Assembly (NCBI GenBank): GCA_041741155.1
Contig: JBGSKO010000116.1
Coordinates: 37,503 to 101,502, forward strand
Direction: 5' to 3'
Length of the DNA: 64,000 nt
DNA from: M3007 sp041741155
GTDB taxonomy: Bacteria > Bacteroidota > Bacteroidia > Chitinophagales > Saprospiraceae
The position numbers were made by a program, and so were the translations under genes. The notes beneath the pieces were generated by a model, which was given only the letters and a program-made list of their open reading frames with translations, did no database searches and was not told the DNA's origin. Shown piece after piece: positions 44,844 through 54,351 of the stretch (positions are counted from its first letter, which is position 1; each line of letters opens with the position of its first letter).

Positions 44844-46388
44844 ATGTCCAAGACACCTTCCGACAAACTCTTTCGCCTCATTCGCGGGCTCACGCCTGTG
44901 GAGAAGCGGTATTTTCATGTTTTTGTGGGCGGCAAAGTCGGACAGACCAGTAAGTATGTGCAATTGTTTGATGCCATTTCGGAGGTGGACTCCTTCGACG
45001 ACGAAGCGTTGCGCCGGAAAATCTACCAGAACAATCCGGTGGAAAGCAAGAAATTCTCGGAGCTTAAGGCATATCTGTATGACCTTATCCTGAAGAGTTT
45101 GCAGGCCTTTGATGAGCAGCATTCCGTAGATTTTCGGATAAACCACCAGTTACAAAGTGTGGCTGTTCTGTTCAAACGCGGGCATTACGACGCCTGTCAG
45201 GAATTACTCCGCAAAGCCGCCAAGACGGCACGCCACTACGAATGTTTTACTCATCTGCTGGAGATTGTACGCTGGGAAAAACACCTCGCGTACACCCGCA
45301 TGGATGTAGATTTTTTACACAAGCAATTTGATCAGTTGCAATTCACCGAAAAACGCGCAATGGAGCAATTGCACAATGTGGCCCAGTATCGCAACCTCTT
45401 TTTCCAGGTCTATACCACCATCAAGCGCGATGCCCTGCACCGCGGCGAGGAGCGTATGGAGCGCCTGCAAAATATTGTACAACACGACCTGCTCCGCGAC
45501 CTCGAACACGCACAATCGCACACCGCGCGGGTACTGTACTACCGCACGCTCAACCTGTACTTTTATGCCGCATCCGAACGCGAGCAGTTTTACGACACCG
45601 GCCTAAAAATGATTGAGCTTCTGGAGTCGCAACCCCACTTTTTGACAGAAAACCTGGCCGATTACATTGCTGCACTCAGTAATTTTATCCTCTCCTGCGG
45701 TCTGCTGGAGCGCTATGACGAAGTGCGCATCGCACTGGATAAACTACAGAAAATCAAACCATTAACTGCGGACGACCGTTTAAAAATTCACCGGCAATAC
45801 TATACCAACAAGTTTGTCCTGTGCATTTTTACCGGTGATTTTGAAGAAGGACGCCGGGAAATGGATCGTTGCCAATCGGAGGCCGGCCGGCTCGATCCGC
45901 ACGACTACGAGACGGCCAGTTTTTACTTTCAGTATTGTTGTATTTGTTTCGGCTGCGGTGACTACAACGGGGCGCTCGGCTACCTGAACGAGTGGCTCAA
46001 CCAACCGCGCACCGTGGAGCGCGAAGACCTGCAAAGCCTCGCCCGAATCCTTGCACTCATCATCCATTTTGAAATGGGAAACACCCTTTTGATTGAATCC
46101 CTGATGCGCTCGGCAACACGATTTTTACAAAAGAAAAACCGCCTCTACGATCTGGAGCGGCGGTTCTTTCATTTTATATCCGAACTGATGCGCGTGCCCA
46201 CGGAGCGGGAGCGGCAACATGCATTTCAAAAAATGCGCGACGACCTCGCGCAACTGTCTGATTGGCCGGGTGCCCGGGCGCTATTGCAAACGTTTGACCT
46301 GGACGCCTGGCTGGATGCCAAAATCAACAACCGGGCCTTTGCTGATTCCGTGAAAACCAAATGGGATCAAAAGAGACCGTTAACCTAA
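44844..46388 (+). CDS. Unknown 514-residue helical-repeat protein
   Basis: A soluble protein without signal peptide or membrane helix. It is almost entirely alpha-helical with irregular helix-turn-helix repeats, such as KRGHYDACQELLRKAAK and FEEGRREMDRCQSEA. I do not recognise a named family. The opening MSKTPSDKLFRLIRGLTPVEKRYFHVF resembles a recurring Bacteroidota unknown-protein start and may be a separate small domain. TPR-like packing suggests protein-protein contacts. It has its own promoter, divergent from the orphan LytTR gene. Its TAA stop overlaps the stop of the convergent RiPP-like gene by 3-4 bp. Confidence 0.65.
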   Translation: MSKTPSDKLFRLIRGLTPVEKRYFHVFVGGKVGQTSKYVQLFDAISEVDSFDDEALRRKIYQNNPVESKKFSELKAYLYDLILKSLQAFDEQHSVDFRINHQLQSVAVLFKRGHYDACQELLRKAAKTARHYECFTHLLEIVRWEKHLAYTRMDVDFLHKQFDQLQFTEKRAMEQLHNVAQYRNLFFQVYTTIKRDALHRGEERMERLQNIVQHDLLRDLEHAQSHTARVLYYRTLNLYFYAASEREQFYDTGLKMIELLESQPHFLTENLADYIAALSNFILSCGLLERYDEVRIALDKLQKIKPLTADDRLKIHRQYYTNKFVLCIFTGDFEEGRREMDRCQSEAGRLDPHDYETASFYFQYCCICFGCGDYNGALGYLNEWLNQPRTVEREDLQSLARILALIIHFEMGNTLLIESLMRSATRFLQKKNRLYDLERRFFHFISELMRVPTERERQHAFQKMRDDLAQLSDWPGARALLQTFDLDAWLDAKINNRAFADSVKTKWDQKRPLT

Positions 46389-46594
46389 AAGATGCTGGTC
46401 TTGTCACCGGGACGCGTGATTGCCTCGCTCTCATCCGAGCGCGTATCTACGGAAGTCCAGCGGGTACGGTAGGTGAAGCGACGGCCGCGAATGATGTAGA
46501 AACCACCCTTAATGTGGTTCATTTCAGTTTCGTCCAGCGTGGTGACGAAGCTCTTGATCTTGAGATCGGTAAGTGAAAGTTTAGATTTTGCCAT
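46385..46594 (-). CDS. Double-glycine leader peptide, RiPP precursor-like, cysteine-free core
   Basis: A 69-residue peptide. The N-terminal part, AKSKLSLTDLKIKSFVTTL, is a close match to the leader style of Bacteroidota class I lanthipeptides and related double-glycine peptides (pinensin-type), and it ends in KGG (30-31). The predicted tail of 38 residues is rich in Thr/Ser/Arg (for example RRFTYRTRWTSVD) and has no Cys, so lanthionine rings are impossible. No LanB/LanC, radical SAM or C39-protease exporter gene is adjacent. An earlier in-frame Met at 46678 is rejected because the leader motif starts at 46594. The stop overlaps the stop of the convergent 44844 gene. Function unknown. Confidence 0.6.
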   Translation of the reverse strand: MAKSKLSLTDLKIKSFVTTLDETEMNHIKGGFYIIRGRRFTYRTRWTSVDTRSDESEAITRPGDKTSIF

Positions 46595-46763
46595 AAGATA
46601 CAGAAGTTTGAATTGAGCAGAATGAAGATTAACAGTGCTAATGTAACCGAAATATAGACACCCTGTTCGGAGGCGCACTTACCAGTTTTTTGGAAAAGTC
46701 AGGTTTCAGAAGGTTGATTTTTTGAGCGTGATCGAAAAGATGGATGCGATTACGCGCAGAAAA

Positions 46764-47228
46764 TTACAGATTTTGGAAAACCAATTCCGGCTCAAAGCCT
46801 GCGCGGATGAGTGCTGCGGCGATCTTGGCTCGGGCATTGGGGTCACTGCGGTACTGCCTGCGTTTTTTTTCCAAAATATCCTGCAGTACGGTAAGGTACT
46901 CCGTTTCGTCAATGGTATCAAGCGCCTGTACGATCAGATCAGACGCTATGGCACGCTGCCGCAGTTCCAGCCGGATGCGCACACGCCCCCAGTGGTTTAC
47001 CCGAAACTTGCCGCCGGCAAAAGCGTGGGCGAAACGCTCCTCGTTCACAAAACCCTCGCCCATCAGCACCTGCCAAATTTGCTCGGCGGTTTCGCCTTCC
47101 AGTCCTAACTCGGCCATTTTGCGGTGTACCTCTTGCGGACAACGCTCCCGGTAGGCGCAGTAGTTTTCCATCTTGGCCAATGCCTCATCCGTGGTAAGGG
47201 GCTTGGCCGGTTGTTTTTGAAATGCCAT
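46764..47228 (-). CDS. recX: Regulatory protein RecX
   Basis: A 154-residue all-helical protein with the RecX architecture of three tandem three-helix repeats. KMENYCAYRERCPQEVHRKM is the conserved first repeat, GFVNEERFAHAFAGGKFRV the second, and DPNARAKIAAALIRAGFEPE the last. RecX binds the RecA filament and limits its activity. recA is not in this window. The ATG at 47228 gives the standard N-terminus. It is upstream of the RiPP-like gene on the same strand, with 170 bp between, so no operon is proposed. Confidence 0.88.
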   Translation of the reverse strand: MAFQKQPAKPLTTDEALAKMENYCAYRERCPQEVHRKMAELGLEGETAEQIWQVLMGEGFVNEERFAHAFAGGKFRVNHWGRVRIRLELRQRAIASDLIVQALDTIDETEYLTVLQDILEKKRRQYRSDPNARAKIAAALIRAGFEPELVFQNL

Positions 47229-47269
47229 ACCGGGGCAAAATTGGGCATGTTTGAAGAAAAGAACAAGCG

Positions 47270-47303
47270 AAAGGCAAGAAGCAAATCTTGCTCCTTGCCC
47301 TTT
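47270..47303 (-). terminator. hairpin after the Ig-like protein gene
   Basis: AAAGGCAAGAAGCAA (47270-47284) and TTGCTCCTTGCCCTTT (47288-47303), with two imperfect positions, 16 bp past the stop at 47319. Word content resembles the hairpin at 2773-2816 (AGGCAARAAGCAA). Confidence 0.6.
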
Positions 47304-47318
47304 ACTAACTTGCGGGAC

Positions 47319-50300
47319 TTACCGTTGCACCACGACCAAACGCCGAACCACAGCTTCCCGGGTTCGGATGAGCACCGAGTACATACCCGGTGGAAGGCGA
47401 TCACAAGCCAGCATCACGTCAGGCATAGCGCGTCCATAGTGCTCCAGCACCGTCCGCCCTGTAGCATCAAGGAGAAATACTTGCACCTCGGGCTGATCCG
47501 GGCCGAGGTAACGCAGATACAGCTGCCCGCATGTCGGGTTTGGGTAAAGGACCCATTTGTTGTCCTTTGAAATATCCGGGGCCGAAACGCCAGTGTCCAT
47601 CACGGGCACCACCTGTGCGTTGGTGCAGCCATTGGAGCCGGTCACAATCACCGTGTAATCTCCCGCCGTCAGGCCGTTTATATTTTCCAGATTGGAAATA
47701 AACTGTCCGTTGAAAAACCACTCCACCGTGTACGCCCCCGAATGGGAAACTGCAACAGAAATAGAACCAAGCCCCTGCCCAAAAGTGTCATGCACAACTT
47801 GAAGCACACCGATTTGTGGTATCTCTACGTCCTGCTGCACTGTGATGGTGACCGTACTCGTGCAGCCGTTCGCCGGGTTGACCACCTCCAGGGTATAGAT
47901 GCCAGGCAGGGTAACCTCCGGGTTGAGCAGGTTGGAGAAAAAACCATTGGGACCACTCCAGGCATACACCAGGCCGGGCATATTGGCGGTGGCTTGTAGC
48001 ACAATGGAGGGATTGGCACAAGTCAGTTTTCCCGACGATGTAATCAGCACAAGTGGCATTTGCTGGTCTATGTACACGGTAGCCGTAGCCACAGTGGAAC
48101 ATCCGTTACCGGGATTTGTAACGGCAACGGAGTAAATACCAGCCTCGTTTACGACAGGGTTTTGCTCCATAGAGATAAAGCCGCCCGGCCCAGACCAGGC
48201 AAAAATGGCGTTTGGCGTTACTGTTTCTGCTTGTAAAACAACACCGGGCTGGTTGCAGCGCAACGTATCGTCTGCTACGCTGACACTGGGCGCATTGCTA
48301 TCCTGATAAATCTGAACGGTCGCTGTATTGGTGCAGCCATTTGGCGCCGTGGCCACCACCATATAGCAAAACCCGACAGGATTTTCCACACAAATACACT
48401 CCGACATGGGAATATCCACTTCGCAAGTGATCGTTGTGGTCTGGTTGTAACAATTAATGGTATCGGCAGAAACAGTGATGATCGGTATTTGAAAATCAGC
48501 GACAACCGTCATTTCGGCGGTTGTCGTGCAGCCGTTGGCTCCTGTAACGGTCAGCAGAAAAACACCGGGGCTGTCCACGATCGGGTTGGGGCCCGGAACA
48601 ATGATGCCCGGCCCGGACCAGCTGCAAGTGCCTTGCGCGAATGGAGGGCACGGCAACACCAGATCAGGGTTGGTGCAGTTGATGACGGCATTGGCCGGGA
48701 TGGAAATAGCTGGTGTGACCAGATCGGCCAGTACCAGTGCAGTGGTCTGGGCCGTACAACCTGTTGCCGGATCGGTTACTACAAGGATGTAGGCGCCAGG
48801 CTGATCTACAACCGGATCTTCCTCGCTGGAGAAAAACCCGCCTGGCCCCGTCCAGACAAACGACAAGCCTGCCGGAGTGGCGTTGGCGTCCAATTGCACC
48901 ATAGGCTGGGCACAAGTAATGATTCCGTCTTGAACGGCCACCTGTGGAGGCGTCCCGCCAAATTGAACGGTAATGGTATCGGACGCTTCGCAGGTTTTCC
49001 CGCCGGCCATTGAGGTAGCTACCAAAATGTATGTCCCCGAACTGGAAACAGTTGCCGAGTTGCCCGTGGCAATGGTATCCCCGTCCAGCATTTTCCAGAT
49101 TTTGGCACCCGGAGACGGGACGGCGTTCAATACAAGCGGCGGTTCGGTACAAAGCGGGTGCGGGATCGGTTCAATTTGTGCCAGCGGTTCGAGTACAGCT
49201 ACTATGGGCAAAAAAACGGTGGAATCACATCCCAGATAGGATTCACAAACTTTACTGTGGTTGCCCACATCGCCGAATGCCTCTCCACAGATAACGATGG
49301 AATCGCCGGCACACAAGATTTGTGCAGCGTAGAAAAATCGTATCGGCGCCCGGATATTCACTTGCTGGCAAACAACACTATCGCAGCCTAAATAACTGGT
49401 GTAGGTGAAGCAGTAGGTTCCCGGAACCGGGCATTCTTCCCCCCAAGGAGTATAGTACGGGGCATCTTCGGCGCAGATGGTGACCGGGGGCAGGTTGGTG
49501 ACCGGGATGGGCGTTACGGTTATTTGCTTACACCTCAGTGTGCCGATATAGCAGGAGTTGAGTGGTTGGACACAAACCTGACCTGAATTTGTGCCGAAGG
49601 TAATTTGAGCAAAATTGCTGCCGGCGCCGACCAATGTCGCCGGAGCAGGAAGGCCATTTATTAAACTACCAGGTGGAGCAGTCCAAGTGTATGCACCCGC
49701 TCCAGCTACAGTTAGTGTAGAATAATCAAATGTGCCGCCCGGACAAATGGCGGAAGGACCAAAGATTGGGCCGGTGATCCCTATCGGATTGGGAACTGCC
49801 GCACCAGGCGGAACTGCTGACAGTTGAAAATCGCACTGATCGCCGGCGTATCCATCAATCAACAGGAAGTATGTGGTGCCGGGTACCAATGATGCCTTGA
49901 TGGATACCGGTGTGTCGCCGTAGCCCTGACCGCCCTCGTTGCAGGCAATCGGGTCATAATCGTTACATGACGGGTACAGCGCAATCTGAATGCCATTTCC
50001 ATTCTCACAATTATACGGTGTTGCGGTAAACGTAGCAGACGCGGCACCTGCTACAAAGCCGATCCATTGCTCATTTTCGATGGTGCCACAAAACCCCGAG
50101 GGCGTTTGGCCGGTATAGCCGTAAGTAGAACCAGTGTATCCGTTGAAGTTGCACAACACGCAGGCGTCGTAACACAAGTCTGCGGGGAAATAATTGTCTT
50201 CCGGGCAAGGTGGCGGAAGAAATTCAGTTCCAATTGAAAAAAACAAACAAGATTCGGCGCCTTGCGAACAGGCGTTGATCGGCGTGACACAAAGACTACC

Positions 50301-51002
50301 GTTCTGACTACCAAGCGTCACGGTTACCTTGGTGCCTGCCGGCGCCGGGATGATCACGGGAGATGCCTGCCCATTGATCAGGATGTCGTTCGGCCCCGTC
50401 CAGCGGTAGGCCGTTGCCCCGGGAACAGCAGCCACCGAGTATTCCTGCACGCTGAACGGAGCGACTACCCACGGTCCTCCTATCGGTCCCGCTGAATCTA
50501 CCGGCGGCGGCGCCACAGCATCGGCCGGCCCGGTCGCTATCTGAAAGGAGCACAAATCCCCGTCATAACCATCTACCATCAGGTAATATGTCTCTCCCGG
50601 AATAACATTCGCCGCTATGTCTCGCGCTACGTTTCCATCGCCGGGTTGTCCGGCGGCGCAAGCAATCGGCGCATCCGAGCAATTCCGATACAGGGCAATT
50701 TCGATGCCGTCGCCTGTTTGGCAATTCGACGGCATCACACTGATGGCAATACCATCCGCTCCAGCCACAAATGCAAACCATTGGTTGTTTTCCACCGCAC
50801 CGCAAAAACCAGGTGCAGGGTTGGCCGTAAAACCATTTGTCTGCCCGATGCGCCCATTAAGGAAACAATGCAGGCACGCATCCGCACAGGCACTGGCGCC
50901 AGGCGTTTGGGCTGTCGTGCAAACGATGGGATTTTGACTCCAGAGAGAACCTGAGAAAAGGAGCAGGAAAAAGAGCGAAAGCAGGGGGTAATTTTTTTTC
51001 AT
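47319..51002 (-). CDS. Large secreted Ig/PKD-like repeat protein with T9SS domain
   Basis: A 1227-residue surface or secreted protein. After the signal peptide (GSLWSQ), two homologous modules of about 135 residues lie at about 25-160 and 265-400. Both contain a CADACLHC or CYDACVLC cysteine cluster, a NNQWFAFVAG/NEQWIGFVAG strand and a YYLMVDGYDGD/YFLLIDGYAGD motif, each followed by a PKD-like domain (VYR/YTWTGPN type). Two GCDS units (about 520-620) come next, then roughly five Ig-like repeats, each ending in the pattern ...VVNPANGCTST... or ...TNPGNGCSTV.... The end is a T9SS type-A domain. No enzyme motif is visible. An adhesin or matrix role is likely. Confidence 0.8.
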   Translation of the reverse strand: MKKNYPLLSLFFLLLFSGSLWSQNPIVCTTAQTPGASACADACLHCFLNGRIGQTNGFTANPAPGFCGAVENNQWFAFVAGADGIAISVMPSNCQTGDGIEIALYRNCSDAPIACAAGQPGDGNVARDIAANVIPGETYYLMVDGYDGDLCSFQIATGPADAVAPPPVDSAGPIGGPWVVAPFSVQEYSVAAVPGATAYRWTGPNDILINGQASPVIIPAPAGTKVTVTLGSQNGSLCVTPINACSQGAESCLFFSIGTEFLPPPCPEDNYFPADLCYDACVLCNFNGYTGSTYGYTGQTPSGFCGTIENEQWIGFVAGAASATFTATPYNCENGNGIQIALYPSCNDYDPIACNEGGQGYGDTPVSIKASLVPGTTYFLLIDGYAGDQCDFQLSAVPPGAAVPNPIGITGPIFGPSAICPGGTFDYSTLTVAGAGAYTWTAPPGSLINGLPAPATLVGAGSNFAQITFGTNSGQVCVQPLNSCYIGTLRCKQITVTPIPVTNLPPVTICAEDAPYYTPWGEECPVPGTYCFTYTSYLGCDSVVCQQVNIRAPIRFFYAAQILCAGDSIVICGEAFGDVGNHSKVCESYLGCDSTVFLPIVAVLEPLAQIEPIPHPLCTEPPLVLNAVPSPGAKIWKMLDGDTIATGNSATVSSSGTYILVATSMAGGKTCEASDTITVQFGGTPPQVAVQDGIITCAQPMVQLDANATPAGLSFVWTGPGGFFSSEEDPVVDQPGAYILVVTDPATGCTAQTTALVLADLVTPAISIPANAVINCTNPDLVLPCPPFAQGTCSWSGPGIIVPGPNPIVDSPGVFLLTVTGANGCTTTAEMTVVADFQIPIITVSADTINCYNQTTTITCEVDIPMSECICVENPVGFCYMVVATAPNGCTNTATVQIYQDSNAPSVSVADDTLRCNQPGVVLQAETVTPNAIFAWSGPGGFISMEQNPVVNEAGIYSVAVTNPGNGCSTVATATVYIDQQMPLVLITSSGKLTCANPSIVLQATANMPGLVYAWSGPNGFFSNLLNPEVTLPGIYTLEVVNPANGCTSTVTITVQQDVEIPQIGVLQVVHDTFGQGLGSISVAVSHSGAYTVEWFFNGQFISNLENINGLTAGDYTVIVTGSNGCTNAQVVPVMDTGVSAPDISKDNKWVLYPNPTCGQLYLRYLGPDQPEVQVFLLDATGRTVLEHYGRAMPDVMLACDRLPPGMYSVLIRTREAVVRRLVVVQR

Positions 51003-51172
51003 GGTAAAATTTTCGTTGGTTATCGAACGTAGAAAAGAGGATGCGACACCAAAAATCGCTGCCTAAAAAAATATTTCCAATGTTTCACTAAAATACCCGC
51101 ACCTTTGCGGGCTATTCTCACCGTCCGATTAGACCCCAAAACGGATTTTTTTTATTTGACGCAACTATTTTA

Positions 51173-52885
51173 ATGACTGCTTTTCAAGAAATGGGCCTCG
51201 ATGAAGCCCTCCTACAAGGTATTGCTGCCTTGGGTTTCGACACCCCCACCCCCGTCCAACAACAAGTCATACCGGTCGCATTGCAATCTGACGAAGATTT
51301 CATAGCTCTGGCCCAGACGGGCACCGGAAAAACCGCTGCATTTGGCCTTCCGCTGCTTCAGCGCATCAATCCCGCTGAAAAAAATGTGCAGGGACTTGTC
51401 CTGTGCCCCACCCGCGAACTGTGCGTACAGGTAGCCAACGATTTGGCGAACTATTCCAAGTTTTCGCACCACCTCAAAATTGTGGCCGTCTATGGTGGCG
51501 CCAGCATTGAGACCCAAATACGCCAGATCAAAGCCGGCGCTCAAATCATCGTGGCCACTCCGGGCCGACTCGTGGACCTGCTGGTTCGCCAGGTAGCCCA
51601 CTTGGAGAAAGTGGAACGCGTGGTGCTGGATGAGGCCGACGAGATGCTCAACATGGGCTTTAAAGAGGCCGTTGACATCATCCTGGAGGCCGTCGAGAAC
51701 CGCAAGTCTATCTGGCTGTTCTCCGCAACCATGCCACATGAGGTGCGGGCCATTGCATCCACCTACATGCAAAATCCGCGCGAGATCAGCACGGCCAACC
51801 GGAACGAGGCGCACGCCAACATTGAGCACCTCTATTATCTGTGCCACTCTGAAAACCGCTTCGCTACGCTCAAACGCGTGGTAGATGCCAATCCCGGTAT
51901 CTACGGCCTCATCTTCTGCCGCACCCGTATAGATGCCAAGGAGATCGCCGAACAGATGATCCGCGACGGCTACAACGCCGATGCCCTGCACGGCGACCTG
52001 GCGCAGAGCGACCGTGACCGCGTGATGCAGCGCTTCCGCGAGCGCAACCTTCAACTGCTTATCGCCACCGACGTGGCAGCCCGTGGTATTGACGTTAGCG
52101 ATATCTCGCACGTCATCAACTATGGCTTGCCCGATGAACCGGAAGTATATACCCACCGCAGCGGCCGTACCGGCCGAGCAGGCCGTACCGGTATTTCGAT
52201 CAGTATTATTACGCCCAAGTTTGAGGAGAAAATCCGACAGATCGAGCGGCGCACCAAGTCCACGTTCACCCGGATGCCAATTCCCACAGGCAGCGAAGTG
52301 TGCGAAAAACAGTTGTTCCACATCGTGCAGAGCATCCACGACCAGGAGGTGCAGCACGACCAGATTGAACCGTTCCTGCCGCGCATTTTAGAAGCGCTTA
52401 AAGACATCACCAAGGAAGAACTCATCAAACGCTTCGCGAGTGTGGAGTTCAACCGCTTCCTGGCCTACTACCGCGACGCTCCGGATATCAACATCTACCC
52501 GCGCAGCCGCAGCAGCGAGCGGGACGGAGGACGGCCCGAACGCAGCAGCGGTGCAACAAACAGCGCTCATCAGCGCTTGTTCGTCAACATCGGTCTGATG
52601 GATGGTGTGAACAAAAAGGACTTCATCGAACTCCTGACCGGCGAATTCCGCGTACCCAAACCCGCTATCGGCGATATTGATATCCAAAAATCTTTCATGC
52701 ACTTCGACGTCGAACCGGCTTTCACCCGTGAGGTGCGCCGTGGCCTGGAAGAATTCAATATCAACGGCCGACGCGTAAAAGTGAGCGACGCTATGGCTCG
52801 TCCCGACAAGCCTAAAAAAGACAAGAAGTTCCCATTTGCAAAAAGCGGCGGCGGCGACAAGGGCAAGAAAAGGCCACGGTACTAG
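51173..52885 (+). CDS. DEAD-box ATP-dependent RNA helicase (CsdA/DeaD-like)
   Basis: A 570-residue helicase. Q-motif GFDTPTPVQQQVIP (21-34), motif I AQTGTGKT (47-54), DEAD motif VLDEADEM, SAT in FSATMP, and the RGIDVSD and HRSGRTGRAGRTG motifs of the helicase C domain are all intact. The C-terminal part has a DbpA-like RNA-binding domain (about 465-540) and a basic tail ending GKKRPRY. It unwinds RNA in ribosome assembly or cold adaptation. A -7-like CACCTTTG lies at 51100-51107 upstream. The gene converges on the aminotransferase gene with a hairpin in the gap. Confidence 0.9.
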   Translation: MTAFQEMGLDEALLQGIAALGFDTPTPVQQQVIPVALQSDEDFIALAQTGTGKTAAFGLPLLQRINPAEKNVQGLVLCPTRELCVQVANDLANYSKFSHHLKIVAVYGGASIETQIRQIKAGAQIIVATPGRLVDLLVRQVAHLEKVERVVLDEADEMLNMGFKEAVDIILEAVENRKSIWLFSATMPHEVRAIASTYMQNPREISTANRNEAHANIEHLYYLCHSENRFATLKRVVDANPGIYGLIFCRTRIDAKEIAEQMIRDGYNADALHGDLAQSDRDRVMQRFRERNLQLLIATDVAARGIDVSDISHVINYGLPDEPEVYTHRSGRTGRAGRTGISISIITPKFEEKIRQIERRTKSTFTRMPIPTGSEVCEKQLFHIVQSIHDQEVQHDQIEPFLPRILEALKDITKEELIKRFASVEFNRFLAYYRDAPDINIYPRSRSSERDGGRPERSSGATNSAHQRLFVNIGLMDGVNKKDFIELLTGEFRVPKPAIGDIDIQKSFMHFDVEPAFTREVRRGLEEFNINGRRVKVSDAMARPDKPKKDKKFPFAKSGGGDKGKKRPRY

Positions 52886-52907
52886 AAACTGCCTGACCTA
52901 ATAGAAT

Positions 52908-52945
52908 AGCGGGATATGAGCGGCTTTTGCTGTTTATATCCCGCT
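52908..52945. terminator. hairpin between DEAD-box and aminotransferase genes
   Basis: AGCGGGATAT (52908-52917) and ATATCCCGCT (52936-52945). The right arm lies within the last codons of the aminotransferase gene. T-tracts are weak, so efficiency is uncertain. Confidence 0.5.
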
Positions 52946-54121
52946 TTCATTGAGACCATCCAAAATTACGGTACACGCTACTTGTATTTCTGCCGCCCCA
53001 ATCGTTAGTGGCGGCGCAATGCGCAAGCAACGGTCATTGAACAAAAACCAGTCGGTGATCACGCCCTGGCGCAGACAGTGCTGAATGACGCGTTGCACCC
53101 GTTCGGCATCATCCAAATCCACCGCCATCCACAGCCCGGCACTACGCACCTCTATGATGGCGGGGTGCACCAAAATATCCCGGAACAGGCGCTCTTTCAC
53201 ACGGACCTGTGCGATCAAATCCGTTTCCAGCAACACCCGCAAGGTAGCCAACGCAGCAGCGGCACTCACCGGATGCCCTCCAAAAGTGGTGATATGCCCC
53301 AATGGCGGATCAAACGACAATACTTGCATGACAGCACGCGGCGCAAGAAATGCTCCAATAGGCATGCCCCCGCCAAAGCCCTTGGCCAATAATAAAATAT
53401 CCGGACAGATACCGTACTGCTCAAAGGCAAACAACGTACCCGTACGGCCATAACCGGCCTGCACTTCGTCAAGAATCAGTAATGCACCGGTTTCGTCGCA
53501 CCTCCGACGAAGTGCCTGGAGCCATTCGGGGCGCGGCAGGCATATCCCGGATTCGGCTTGCACCGTTTCCACAATAACCGCAGCGGTGCGCCGATCAATT
53601 TTTTCCAAACAATGGTCGCAGTTGAAATCAATATGCCGAATACCAGGCAGCAACGGATGATAGGGCAACGTGAAATCGTCGGGTGCCATAAGGCTGGCCG
53701 CGCCCTGTGTGCTGCCGTGGTACGCCCGGCGGCAGGCGACGATGTCCGGCCTGCCCGTGTAGCGTTTGGCCAGTTTCATGGCGCCCTCGGTGGCCTCGGT
53801 GCCGGAATTGACAAAATACACCGCGTCGAGACCCGGCAGTACTTCTGCCAACAGGGTAGCGAGTTCTACCTGCGGCGCCAGCACATATTCCCCATAAACC
53901 AGCGTATGCCAATAACGCCCCAGTTGATCGCGCACGGCAGCCTCCACCTGCGGGTGCCTGTGCCCCAGAGCACTCACACCAATACCGGCGATCAGGTCGA
54001 GATATGCCTTGCCTGACGTGTCGTACAGGTAAAGTCCTTCAGCGTGCGCGATTTCCAGCGCGAGTGGCGCAGGCGAGGTCTGGGCGATGTGTTGCAAAAA
54101 CAATTGTCGCTGGCTGAGCAT
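52934..54121 (-). CDS. Class-III PLP aminotransferase (acetylornithine/ornithine type)
   Basis: A 395-residue PLP enzyme. It has NSGTEATEGAMKLAKRYTG (PLP phosphate loop), an Asp in LLILDEVQAGYGRTG, the Schiff-base Lys in LLAKGFGGGMPIGA and TTFGGHPVSAAAALA. The family includes acetylornithine aminotransferase (ArgD), ornithine and 4-aminobutyrate aminotransferases, and the sequence does not fix which substrate is used. No arginine biosynthesis genes are adjacent. The frame starts further upstream, but MLSQRQLFLQHIAQTSP at 54121 is the natural start. It is divergent from the CBS-domain gene. Confidence 0.85.
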   Translation of the reverse strand: MLSQRQLFLQHIAQTSPAPLALEIAHAEGLYLYDTSGKAYLDLIAGIGVSALGHRHPQVEAAVRDQLGRYWHTLVYGEYVLAPQVELATLLAEVLPGLDAVYFVNSGTEATEGAMKLAKRYTGRPDIVACRRAYHGSTQGAASLMAPDDFTLPYHPLLPGIRHIDFNCDHCLEKIDRRTAAVIVETVQAESGICLPRPEWLQALRRRCDETGALLILDEVQAGYGRTGTLFAFEQYGICPDILLLAKGFGGGMPIGAFLAPRAVMQVLSFDPPLGHITTFGGHPVSAAAALATLRVLLETDLIAQVRVKERLFRDILVHPAIIEVRSAGLWMAVDLDDAERVQRVIQHCLRQGVITDWFLFNDRCLRIAPPLTIGAAEIQVACTVILDGLNESGI

Positions 54122-54351
54122 GATTTGTTTGCTGGTAAAAATAATTGGGCAAATATTTGTGCCGTCCGTTAGATCCCGGGCGTCTAATGAACGATGTCTC
54201 AATATTGTGGCACCGTTCCTAATCATCCAAATGCGTTTTTTTTTGTTCAACCGGTAACCCTTTTGTAGAACGCCCGAAAAGTCGCTGTTTTTTTCAATTT
54301 GCACGGGAAATGCCCCGCACGAGCCAAACAAAGTATCCAGACTATTTTTTT

